A DNA stretch of 24,576 nucleotides from Saprospiraceae bacterium. GTDB lineage: Bacteria; Bacteroidota; Bacteroidia; Chitinophagales; Saprospiraceae. The stretch spans positions 1 through 24,576 of the forward strand of contig JALVEG010000474.1 in the NCBI GenBank assembly GCA_027031145.1, written 5' to 3'. Under the pieces are notes generated by a model. That model was not told where the DNA came from, did not search any database, and saw nothing but the letters and a program-made list of their open reading frames with translations. Positions 14,756-21,802 of this stretch are shown here, piece by piece. How positions within the stretch are numbered: position 1 is the stretch's first letter; each line of letters starts with the position of its first letter. Position numbers and translations under genes: made by a program.

Positions 14756-16108
14756 TTAGATAGCCTGAAATTTATCCTCCATTCCTATTGCCTCATCTTT
14801 TGGCAAACCGAACTTAATGAAATTCCAAACATATAGAAGTATTCCTATTGTAAAGATAGAAGCAGTTATAACCAAAACCCAAAAATGAGGCTTTAATTCT
14901 GCCTGAACATCCATAAATGCCATTCCAAGTCTTCTCTCAAGTGCTACCTGAGTTACACCCATTGCAGCAAAAGCAGCAACCATTCCCAACATCCCGATAA
15001 GTGATAACCAGAAAGCATAAGAACTCAAAGAATTGTTATAAAGTTTCCTGCCTGTTAAATTAGGCATTACATAAGTGATAATTGCAAAAACCAACATACC
15101 GTAAGCTCCCCAAAATGCCAAATGGCCGTGCATTGCTGTAACAAAAGTACCGTGAGTATATAAATTTACCTGAGGTAAAGTATGAGCCAGCCCCAAAAGA
15201 CCTGCACCCGCAAATGATACAATTGCAGTTCCCAAAGTCCAGTTTATAGCAGTTTTATTAGGATGCCTTTTTTCTCCTTTTTTATACATATTGAGAGCGA
15301 ATAAAGCCATTCCCATAAATGCTAAAGGCTCTAGAGCTGAAAAAATACCTCCAATGATCAACCAATAACTTGGTGCTCCGGTATAATAATAATGATGACC
15401 TGTTCCAAGAATTCCTGATAAGAATGTAAGACCAACAATTACATATAGCCATTTTTCAATAACTTCCCTGTCAACTCCTGTCAATTTGATAAGCAAATAC
15501 GCTAAAATACCACCCATTATCAATTCCCAAACTCCTTCTACCCACAGGTGTACAACCCACCATCTGAAAAATGAATCCAAGGCATGATTGTCAAACCATA
15601 TCATTCCGGGAAGATACAATAATGCCGCTGCCAACAGTCCAACCGACAATATCATTGCAGTTGTTGTTCTCTTCTTTGCCTTCCACAAAGTACCGAGTAT
15701 TATAAATAAAAACAATAGAACATCTACAACAACAAGAAAATCCAACTCTCTTGGTATTTCAAGAAATTTCCTTCCTTCCCACCAGTTGAAATGAAATCCA
15801 ACTACCGCTATTACTCCTACCACTGCCAATGCTGCTAATTGCAAATAAGCTAATTTAGGAAAAATGAGCTCGTGATCCGATTCATCCGGAATAATATAAT
15901 AGGCAGCTCCCATAAATCCACTCAATATCCAAACTACCAGTAAATTTTTATGGACAGCCATTGATGTATTAAAAGGAATCCATTCATGCAATCCGTCATA
16001 CCCGAGATGAGCAAATGCCTGAATAAATCCATAAGTTAACTGAAGAATTATTAATAACATACTCAAAGCAAATGCCCAGTATGCAACTTTTTGTGTTTTA
16101 TATTTCAT
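14756..16108 (-). CDS. norB: Nitric oxide reductase subunit B (cNOR type)
   Basis: The catalytic subunit that reduces two NO to N2O at a heme b3/non-heme iron centre in the inner membrane. The 450 residues form about 12 helices, as in cytochrome c-dependent NorB; there is no N-terminal quinol-oxidase extension as in qNor. All key residues are present: His53 and His329 (heme b), His327 (heme b3) in AMHGHLAFWG, His187, His238 and His239 with Glu191 (iron B) in RWWVVHLWVEGVWE and GTGHHYYYTG, plus Glu195 and Glu260, which match the conserved glutamates of the Pseudomonas enzyme. norC lies 35 bases upstream and a strong terminator follows, so norCB is one transcript. Expected to be fully functional. 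Confidence 0.97.
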   Translation of the reverse strand: MKYKTQKVAYWAFALSMLLIILQLTYGFIQAFAHLGYDGLHEWIPFNTSMAVHKNLLVVWILSGFMGAAYYIIPDESDHELIFPKLAYLQLAALAVVGVIAVVGFHFNWWEGRKFLEIPRELDFLVVVDVLLFLFIILGTLWKAKKRTTTAMILSVGLLAAALLYLPGMIWFDNHALDSFFRWWVVHLWVEGVWELIMGGILAYLLIKLTGVDREVIEKWLYVIVGLTFLSGILGTGHHYYYTGAPSYWLIIGGIFSALEPLAFMGMALFALNMYKKGEKRHPNKTAINWTLGTAIVSFAGAGLLGLAHTLPQVNLYTHGTFVTAMHGHLAFWGAYGMLVFAIITYVMPNLTGRKLYNNSLSSYAFWLSLIGMLGMVAAFAAMGVTQVALERRLGMAFMDVQAELKPHFWVLVITASIFTIGILLYVWNFIKFGLPKDEAIGMEDKFQAI

Positions 16109-16143
16109 AATATTAATTTTTTTAATTTGAAAATAATAAATGA

Positions 16144-16578
16144 TTACTTCAATTTATTTTTTAATGGAGGAGGTGCCGGATAACCGTTAAGATCTATCTC
16201 CCCTATCCATTTAAAAAATGCTATTAAATTTTCTGCCTCTTGATCAGAAAATCCATAAGCAACCATTTTTCTGCCGTGTGGCGCCCAAGGAACTTTGGAT
16301 GTCAAAATAGCTTTAATCACATCTGGACCTTGTCTGTCATAAACTTTTGTCAATTCCGGAGCATAATAAGCTCCTTCTCCCATCAGTGTATGACAACCCA
16401 TACAGTTATTTTCATCCCATAATACTCTTCCTGCAACCACTGCTTTTGTCATATTTTCTTCATGTGTATGTTGTGGGATACCTTTTGCTACGGTATCAAT
16501 CGATAGTGCTATAAAAATAATGGAGAACATAATAGTTCCTCCCAAAAAGAATAGCAAAGCTTGTTTTTTCGAAAGCAT
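16144..16578 (-). CDS. norC: Nitric oxide reductase subunit C, membrane-bound cytochrome c
   Basis: NorC takes electrons from periplasmic donors and passes them to NorB. The 144 residues have one N-terminal membrane helix (about 8-27) that serves as anchor, then a periplasmic cytochrome c domain with the heme-binding NCMGCH motif (Cys59, Cys62, His63). The sixth ligand is most likely Met105 in GRKMVAYGFSDQEAENLIAF, the usual position in NorC. The gene starts the norCB transcript. The 157-base region between it and the Rrf2 gene is very AT-rich and should hold the promoter; its best match, TTACTTTG, differs from the -7 consensus by one base, and I could not identify an operator palindrome with confidence. 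Confidence 0.95.
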   Translation of the reverse strand: MLSKKQALLFFLGGTIMFSIIFIALSIDTVAKGIPQHTHEENMTKAVVAGRVLWDENNCMGCHTLMGEGAYYAPELTKVYDRQGPDVIKAILTSKVPWAPHGRKMVAYGFSDQEAENLIAFFKWIGEIDLNGYPAPPPLKNKLK

Positions 16579-16735
16579 ATTAAAATATTTTAGTTAATAA
16601 ATTGAAATATTTAAATATAAAAGACTTATTTATCCTTTATATCAGCTCGCAAAGTAATAAAATAAATTAAATTATTAAAATATTTTATAAATCAAAATCA
16701 AATACTTATTAAGATTAAATTAAGATAAGTGTAGG

Positions 16736-17188
16736 CTATATTTTCACATTTATACCCTTTATGGTAAGGTGGGTTCCATTATCTTTTATCTCGTCAGCAA
16801 AATCTTTTATTGTCAGATCATTAAACTTCATATACAGTTTCTCTTTAAAAGGGGCAACAATATGATGAACAGGACAAGGATTTTCATCACTGCAAACAGG
16901 TAATCCCATAAAACAACCCTCAAAAATATCTCTACCTTCTACCGCCCATATAATATCATTGATGTTATTATTAAGATTCTCTTTACTCATATAAAAACCT
17001 CCCTTGGGACCTTTGTGAGATGAAATAATATTTGCTTTAACCAGTTTTTGAAGGATCTTGGCAATAAAAGCCTCTGGAATATCTAGATCACTTCCGATTT
17101 CCTTACCGCTCATTTTTGTGGCTTCATCCATTTTTTTTGTCAGGTGCAATACTGCCCTTATTGCGTATTTTGAAGCATTTGTCAACAT
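16736..17188 (-). CDS. nsrR: Rrf2 family transcription regulator, NsrR-like NO sensor
   Basis: A winged-helix regulator of 150 residues. The N-terminus MLTNASKYAIRAVLHL and the recognition region IPEAFIAKILQKLVKANIIS followed by KGPKGGF (59-65) are typical of Rrf2. Three cysteines, Cys92, Cys99 and Cys105 (GCFMGLPVCSDENPC), occur at the positions where NsrR and IscR bind an iron-sulfur cluster. It lies on the same strand directly upstream of norCB, so it is most likely an NO-responsive repressor of the nor genes. RsrR- or IscR-type sensing is possible from sequence alone; IscR is unlikely without isc genes nearby. It follows a secreted TPR protein gene by 11 bases and may be cotranscribed with it. 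Confidence 0.82.
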   Translation of the reverse strand: MLTNASKYAIRAVLHLTKKMDEATKMSGKEIGSDLDIPEAFIAKILQKLVKANIISSHKGPKGGFYMSKENLNNNINDIIWAVEGRDIFEGCFMGLPVCSDENPCPVHHIVAPFKEKLYMKFNDLTIKDFADEIKDNGTHLTIKGINVKI

Positions 17189-17199
17189 ATTATCTATAT

Positions 17200-17916
17200 T
17201 TAAAATCCTAACTCTTTAAAAAAATCAATTTCCTTAATTTTACTGACAAAATAATCTTTATCATAAATATTGGAATTCAAAAGATTTTTGTATGCTGCTT
17301 TAGCCTTTGATTTTTCTCCTTTATTATAATAAATAACAGGTAAAATATACATCGAATATGCATAATATTTACTTCCTGTATTTTTGGAATCATCTACTAT
17401 TTCTTTAAAATAATTCAGAGCAACATCATAATCGCCTTTTCTATAATAAGATACTCCTGCATCAAAAGCATGAATTTCTTCATTAATAATCGGATCTAAT
17501 ATAATTCCTCTGATGGTAAAGCAATTTTCATTACAATTTTCAACCAAATCCAATTCTTTTATCGTATCATTTATTTCAGGAAAATACAATTGAAACCTTA
17601 ATTCCTCCCCAACTGCATTAAATTTATGAATCTGCGGACAATTTTCTATGCCTGCTGATTTTATCATATCGAATTTTACTCTTTTTTCCGGTATGGAAAT
17701 AAAAACGTTTTTATCAACACAAAAAGCACCATTCTTTTCCCGTTTGTTTTTTATACTCATATAAAAAACAGTATTTGAATCCGATTTTACAATTTTTTCT
17801 ATTTGCAATGTAGGATGAGTTTTACTGTTTACTACCGGATTATAAATTGTTTGCCCTGTTAAATTGTTGAAAAAAACTATTGTCAATATTATTATTAATG
17901 GTATTGTTCTAAACAT
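17200..17916 (-). CDS. Secreted protein with C-terminal TPR repeats
   Basis: A 238-residue exported protein of unknown function. A signal peptide (about 1-21, ending NNLTGQ) is followed by a beta-rich region (about 25-145) with five cysteines, including FCVD, IENCPQI and ENCNENCF, which may form disulfides. Residues about 150-225 hold TPR-like helices (FDAGVSYYRKGDYDVALNYF, ILPVIYYNKGEKSKAKAAY). The Rrf2 regulator gene follows after 11 bases, so the two are probably one transcript and this may be an envelope factor made under the same control. No link to nitric oxide is provable from the sequence. Confidence 0.65.
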   Translation of the reverse strand: MFRTIPLIIILTIVFFNNLTGQTIYNPVVNSKTHPTLQIEKIVKSDSNTVFYMSIKNKREKNGAFCVDKNVFISIPEKRVKFDMIKSAGIENCPQIHKFNAVGEELRFQLYFPEINDTIKELDLVENCNENCFTIRGIILDPIINEEIHAFDAGVSYYRKGDYDVALNYFKEIVDDSKNTGSKYYAYSMYILPVIYYNKGEKSKAKAAYKNLLNSNIYDKDYFVSKIKEIDFFKELGF

Positions 17917-18151
17917 AAAATATATTTATACTGTTACTAAAACTATATTTTAAACTAAAAAAAATGTATTTGATTTTATTATAGCAATGTTTTTTATCAA
18001 AAAAATGTAATTTGTTGACAAAATAGATTAAATTATAGAAAAATATATAATTTATTTTAAAAATGTGAAAAATCATTAAAATATTTTGTTTTTCTTTGCG
18101 TTTCAAATTCAAAATATAAGAAATAATCTCTTGAACTTAAAATATCTTAAA

Positions 18152-18259
18152 ATGAAAAGGAAGTATTTAAATTATGTAACAATTATAGCGTTAATATTCA
18201 CTGTTGCTGTTGTATTATCATCTTGTCACAGAGGCTATGGTTGTCCTTATGACTTTTAG
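18152..18259 (+). CDS. Tiny lipoprotein, 35 residues
   Basis: A short frame encodes a lysine/arginine start (MKRKYLN), a hydrophobic stretch (about 8-22), a lipobox VLSSC with Cys25, and a mature tail of only eleven residues, CHRGYGCPYDF. After lipidation the cell would carry an acylated decapeptide-sized tail with a second cysteine. It is transcribed divergently from the TPR/Rrf2 genes and followed by two hairpins, the second a good terminator, so it looks like a complete monocistronic unit. I recall short Bacteroidetes lipoproteins with a similar GCP-containing tail but cannot name a family. No function is known to me. Confidence 0.6.
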   Translation: MKRKYLNYVTIIALIFTVAVVLSSCHRGYGCPYDF

Positions 18260-18300
18260 TATTAGATAAATACAACGGAGTTAAAAAACTTAAAATACAT

Positions 18301-18331
18301 AAAAAGATTATCTCAGCAGATGATCTTTTTT
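18301..18331 (+). other. Hairpin downstream of the tiny lipoprotein
   Basis: AAAAAGAT and ATCTTTTTT pair, with ATC/GAT continuing the stem after a mismatch, around a small loop. It lies 40 bases after the lipoprotein stop. The final T-run could make it a weak terminator ahead of the stronger one at 18341. Confidence 0.5.
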
Positions 18332-18340
18332 AATAGCGTA

Positions 18341-18371
18341 AAAAACCGGCAAAAGTAAATGCCGGTTTTTT
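18341..18371. terminator. Strong Rho-independent terminator, usable from both sides
   Basis: AAAAACCGGCA (18341-18351) and TGCCGGTTTTT (18360-18370) form an 11-bp stem with an eight-base loop, flanked by A-runs and T-runs so that it works in either direction. It serves the lipoprotein gene on the plus strand and the convergent small secreted protein gene on the minus strand. Confidence 0.85.
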
Positions 18372-18412
18372 TGTATTATATAGTGATATGAATTAGATTA
18401 ATCGAACTCAGC

Positions 18413-18823
18413 TTAATACCTTCTGTGACGATTGTGTTTTTTATCAAAAATCATATGATCCAACCGGATTTTCTTCTTTTCAAATTTTCTCCTTTCATAC
18501 CTTGAAACATATCCATCTCTTAAAATATAATCTCTGTAATTGATCAATTTATTAAGTTCTTTAACCAATTTTCTTCTCTCACGTCTGGTCAATTCACCTG
18601 ATCTGATACCATCTTCAATTCTTCTCTCAAAACTTCTGATACTCATATTATTTTTATAATAACGACTCCTGTTATAATGTCTGTATTTGTTATGATGCCT
18701 GTAATAACCATCATTATTGTGATAATACTCATAGTCATAATCATTGTTGCAATATTGTGCCTGAGCATCAGGAAGAAATATCATTGCAAAAAGCAAACTC
18801 ATTATTATACTCAATGTTTTCAT
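18413..18823 (-). CDS. Small basic secreted protein with SGELTRRE repeat-helix motif
   Basis: A 136-residue exported protein. The signal peptide ends DAQAQ (about residue 23). The next 40 residues are very rich in Tyr, His, Asn and Arg. The C-terminal part (about 62-136) follows a pattern I recognise from uncharacterised envelope proteins: RIEDGIRSGELTRRERRKL, then an acidic-turn copy ILRDGYVSRYERRKFEKKK, then a His/Arg-rich end. The two DG/SG-(x)-(L/V)-(T/S) turns resemble paired EF-hand-like or helix-hairpin motifs, but metal binding is unproven. The His/Tyr-rich N-terminal part could also bind metal. It ends at the bidirectional terminator and has a 492-base spacer upstream. Confidence 0.65.
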   Translation of the reverse strand: MKTLSIIMSLLFAMIFLPDAQAQYCNNDYDYEYYHNNDGYYRHHNKYRHYNRSRYYKNNMSIRSFERRIEDGIRSGELTRRERRKLVKELNKLINYRDYILRDGYVSRYERRKFEKKKIRLDHMIFDKKHNRHRRY

Positions 18824-19315
18824 AATATTAATTTTTTGATTTTAAATAATTTTCACTATTAAGACGTAATTCATACCCAAAAGTTAATTGCAGTTGTCTT
18901 TTTTAAGTTTTTTTTAACATTCTAAATGAGAAGTCAAATTGGAATGCTAAATTTATTTGACATAATATTATTTTTAGAAGTTTGAAAGCGAAGTCAGAGA
19001 CATTCGCTTATTAAGGCGCACGATTGCGAATCGCCTACACCGAAGGTCGAAGCCTTTGGCGAAGTCCTTCGCCAAGGTTTCGGGTATCTGCGCTAAAGCA
19101 TTAACGGAAGCGCACAATTGCGAATCGCCTACGCCAAGGCTTCGGCGATTGCAATCGTAAAAGAGATTTTAGCATTGGAAATGGCGGGTTGAAATCTCTA
19201 TGGAGAATCGCCCAAAAAAATAATAAGAAGAAATTTCCTTTACTAAGTTAAAAATATGGGAAATTATCCTTTTTTATTGTAGCTTTGTAGGAAACAATTT
19301 TATAAAAAATATAAT
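18824..19315. repeat. Spacer with GC-rich hairpin repeats, inverted relative to the nor copies
   Basis: The first 130 bases are AT-rich and should hold the promoter of the small secreted protein. From about 18975 to 19165 lies a GC-rich block related to the nor repeats but in the opposite orientation: the AAGCGAA/TTCGCTT hairpin (18986-19009), then CGATTGCGAATCGCC, GGGTATCTGCGCTAAAGC and CGGCGATTGCAATCG modules that are the reverse complement of parts of the 62-bp unit. These copies are diverged. The right end has the -7 box of the oxidoreductase gene. No gene is seen. Confidence 0.7.
19280..19287 (+). promoter_or_regulatory. -7 box before the FAD oxidoreductase gene
   Basis: TAGCTTTG matches TAnnTTTG and lies 28 bases before the start codon at 19316. 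No TTG occurs at the expected distance upstream, so only the -7 half is supported. Confidence 0.4.
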
Positions 19316-20890
19316 ATGCAAACAGATAAGAATTATGATGCAATAGTGATCGGTTCCGGTATCGGAGGATTGACAACGGCAGTGCTATTAACAAAAATAT
19401 ATAAACAAAGGGTTTTGGTACTGGAAAAACATTTTGTTCCCGGTGGACAAACTCATGAGTTTATGAGAGTTAAGAATGGAAAAAAATATCATTGGGACGT
19501 AGGAGTTCATTATATCGGAGAAATGGCAAAGGGTGTGATGTCAAGGAAGATTTTTGATTTCGTAACCGATGGAAATCTAAAATGGAATAAAATGCCTCAT
19601 TTTTTTGAGAATTTTGTTTATCCTGATTTTACTTTCAAGCAACCTGCAAATCCCAAAGAATTTGAAAAAGCATTGATAGCGAAATTTCCAAATGAAGAAG
19701 AAGGCATCAAACAATATTTTAAAGATATAAAGATTGCAGCTAAATGGTTTCAATCAAATAGCGTTTCAAAATTAATGCCCGGGTGGATGTATTCAGTAAT
19801 GAATTTGTTTAAAAAGGATAACTCGGGCTTGGCATTGTCAACGACAAAAGATTATCTGGACAGCATAATCCAAGATGAAAAACTTAAAGCTCTTCTTACT
19901 ACGATCTGGGGTGACTATGGAGTGCCACCTTCAAAAAGTGCTTTTGTAATGCATTCTCTTGTAGTCAGATCTTATTTGTATGGCGGATATTTCCCTGTCG
20001 GAGGAGCAGGTGCAATTGCAGAAAATATGGTTCCTATTATTGAAAAAGGTGGTGGCAAAGTACTGACAAGTTGCAATGTAAAAGAAATTATTATTGAAAA
20101 TAGCAAAGCCACAGGTGGTAAAGCTACAGGCGTTAAATTCAATAAAAAAGATAAAGAGTATATATTTTTTGGTAAAAACATTATTTCCGATACAGGTGCA
20201 TATAATACTTATATGAAATTGATTCCTAAGGATGTCAATATTCCTTTCAGAGATGAAATAAAAAATGCGATGGATGATTTTTCAACTACGACTTTGTATG
20301 TCGGACTAAAAGAAAGTGCGGAAAAACTCGGTTTAAAAGGCGAAAATTATTGGATAAATACTTCATACGACCATGATGAAACCTTCAAGAAAAGTAAAAA
20401 TAGCAATGAAATATCTTCAGCATTTGTTTCTTTCCCTTCATTAAAAAACCCTAAAGCCAAAAGCCATACTGCCGAATTAATAACTTTTTCACATTATGAC
20501 AATTTTATAAAATGGAAAGATACCCGTTGGCTAAAAAGAGGCAATGATTATATTGAAATGAAAAAAGAAATATCGGAAAAACTTCTTGATTTTGTAGATA
20601 AATATATTCCCGGGCTTAAAGATTTGACAGATTATGCAGAATTATCTACTCCGCTTACCTTAGAATATTTTACGGAATGGAAAAAAGGCAGTTTTTACGG
20701 TATTCCCGCTACTCCCGACAGATTTAAATACAAATGGGTGTCTCCAAAAACTCCTGTTAAAAACCTATATTTAACCGGTAGTGATGCCTTGTCAATAGGT
20801 GTTGTCGGAGCTATGATGGGAGGAGTATTTTCCATCGCTGCCATTAAAGGCATGAAAGGATTTATGAAGATAATGAAAGAGATAGGGTAA
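19316..20890 (+). CDS. FAD-dependent oxidoreductase, RetSat/CrtISO-like (phytoene desaturase superfamily)
   Basis: A 524-residue flavoprotein of the phytoene-desaturase/carotenoid-isomerase/retinol-saturase group. It starts with the dinucleotide-binding motif VIGSGIGGLTTAVLL (11-25) ending in an acidic residue after LVLEK (Glu37), followed by PGGQTHEF. The middle contains GGYFPVGGAGAIAENMV, which is the substrate-region glycine motif of the group, and the C-terminus carries NLYLTGSDALSIGVVGAMMGG (about 481-501 region) that closes the FAD site. These enzymes desaturate, saturate or isomerise polyenes at membranes. No crtB, crtY or other carotenoid genes are near, so the substrate is unknown; a lipid or quinone side-chain substrate is possible. 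It appears monocistronic. Confidence 0.82.
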   Translation: MQTDKNYDAIVIGSGIGGLTTAVLLTKIYKQRVLVLEKHFVPGGQTHEFMRVKNGKKYHWDVGVHYIGEMAKGVMSRKIFDFVTDGNLKWNKMPHFFENFVYPDFTFKQPANPKEFEKALIAKFPNEEEGIKQYFKDIKIAAKWFQSNSVSKLMPGWMYSVMNLFKKDNSGLALSTTKDYLDSIIQDEKLKALLTTIWGDYGVPPSKSAFVMHSLVVRSYLYGGYFPVGGAGAIAENMVPIIEKGGGKVLTSCNVKEIIIENSKATGGKATGVKFNKKDKEYIFFGKNIISDTGAYNTYMKLIPKDVNIPFRDEIKNAMDDFSTTTLYVGLKESAEKLGLKGENYWINTSYDHDETFKKSKNSNEISSAFVSFPSLKNPKAKSHTAELITFSHYDNFIKWKDTRWLKRGNDYIEMKKEISEKLLDFVDKYIPGLKDLTDYAELSTPLTLEYFTEWKKGSFYGIPATPDRFKYKWVSPKTPVKNLYLTGSDALSIGVVGAMMGGVFSIAAIKGMKGFMKIMKEIG

Positions 20891-20942
20891 GTTTTGTGTT
20901 TGGTGTTTTGTGTTTTTGTTTTTTAAAACACGGCGGTTTGGA

Positions 20943-20962
20943 CTGTCAAATTTATTTGACAG
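20943..20962. repeat. 20-bp palindrome after the oxidoreductase gene
   Basis: CTGTCAAATTTATTTGACAG has perfect 9-bp arms around two bases. The right half, AAATTTATTTGACA, occurs again at about 18951-18964 on the other side of the oxidoreductase gene. It lacks a T-run and may be an operator, or the edge of a dispersed repeat. Confidence 0.4.
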
Positions 20963-21022
20963 AAATCATAGGGATTTAGATGTTTGGATGTTGAAAAGCA
21001 AGATCAGGAAATGCTTTACTTA

Positions 21023-21487
21023 TCAATGCTTTTTTGAGCTTTTTGTAATCAGTTTAATACCATGAAGAATATGTGTAAATATACCAACTATTGAAGTCAT
21101 TAAAAACATGCCGGAAAAAATAGAAAAAATACCGAATAAAACATATACTTTTTTATCATCGGGAGAAACCAGATCATTTTCTTTATAATAATTTTTTATA
21201 AAAGACATCGCTCGTTGTTCACTAAAAAACCTGTCACATACCAATGGTATTATCTCTTGTGGTTTATAATCATTCTCAATATATTCTATAATCTCTTTTT
21301 TCTTATTATTGACAATTCTGTCAACTGATTTTTTCGCAATATGAATAAATAACTTTTGGTCAAGATCAGTATAAACACTTTTTTGAAATTTTAATTCATT
21401 TTTTTCAAGGAGATCAATAAACTCTTCAATATATTTTTCGGCAAGAATATTTTTTATACTGGCAATTACTTTATCAATATCATACAT
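21023..21487 (-). CDS. Membrane-anchored protein of unknown function, possibly 3' part of a split gene
   Basis: A 154-residue protein from ATG 21487. It is helical and charged (MYDIDKVIASIKNILAEKY, FIDLLEKNELKF, IIPLVCDRFFSEQRAMSFI) with one hydrophobic helix near the C-terminus (about 119-142) and a Lys/His tail. I do not recognise a family. The frame could extend to GTG 21508, but those seven codons lie within the terminal repeat of the palindromic element, so ATG is preferred. The element ends one base before the ATG, leaving no native promoter or leader. A 40-codon frame on the far side of the element may be the missing start of the same gene. Confidence 0.55.
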   Translation of the reverse strand: MYDIDKVIASIKNILAEKYIEEFIDLLEKNELKFQKSVYTDLDQKLFIHIAKKSVDRIVNNKKKEIIEYIENDYKPQEIIPLVCDRFFSEQRAMSFIKNYYKENDLVSPDDKKVYVLFGIFSIFSGMFLMTSIVGIFTHILHGIKLITKSSKKH

Positions 21488-21488
21488 A

Positions 21489-21653
21489 TAGTGTCTGCCT
21501 GAAAACACATCAAATTTGAAATGAATTCTTTTTGTTATCTTTTGACTTTTTTACAAGTGATTGATACTAAGGCATCAAATCATTGCAAAAAAATCAAAAT
21601 CTAAGCAAAAATTATCATAATTTCAAAAATTGTCTGTTCTCAGGCAGACACTA
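21489..21653. mobile_element. Second-type MITE-like palindrome, 165 bp
   Basis: TAGTGTCTGCCTGA (21489-21502) and TCAGGCAGACACTA (21640-21653) are perfect 14-bp terminal inverted repeats. The arms are imperfectly complementary throughout (both start TGCCTGARAACA and share TTTGAAAT and TTTTGA blocks) and meet at GATACTAAGGCATC near the centre. There is no coding capacity. The termini are unrelated to the ACTACTCAGG family. A longer target duplication is not evident; a TA dinucleotide is present at both ends. Confidence 0.75.
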
Positions 21654-21762
21654 AATAATAACCTGAGTTCTTGAGCTTTAAGGAATAATCGTTTAAACTA
21701 TTACCTGCATTAAGAAATTTTACTCCTTCCTCAGCAAGAATGATTTTTTCCTGATAATTCAT
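21640..21762 (-). pseudogene. Gene fragment ended by the palindromic element
   Basis: From ATG 21762 a frame reads MNYQEKIILAEEGVKF, then LNAGNSLNDYSLKLKNSGYY, and runs into the terminal repeat of the element, where it adds LVSA and stops. The amphipathic, charged pattern resembles the N-terminus of a cytoplasmic helical protein and fits onto the downstream MYDIDKVIASIK frame. I read it as the 5' part of a gene split by the element. It could instead be a chance frame; 40 codons give little evidence. Confidence 0.4.
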
Positions 21763-21802
21763 GTGTTTTTTCTTTTACATGGTCACATGTAACCTTTGAA
21801 TA

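Noticed and set aside
16579..16735. NsrR operator before norC
   Set aside because: The region is so AT-rich that several weak palindromes can be drawn, and none stands out as a site.
17909..18112. 67-codon minus-strand frame upstream of the secreted TPR gene
   Set aside because: Composition is that of AT-rich noncoding DNA (Phe, Ile, Asn, Lys, Tyr only in the main) and it overlaps the next gene start.
21775..21792. Terminator after the M1 peptidase gene
   Set aside because: The TTACATG/CATGTAA stem is AT-rich and is followed by A residues, not T residues, on the transcribed strand.
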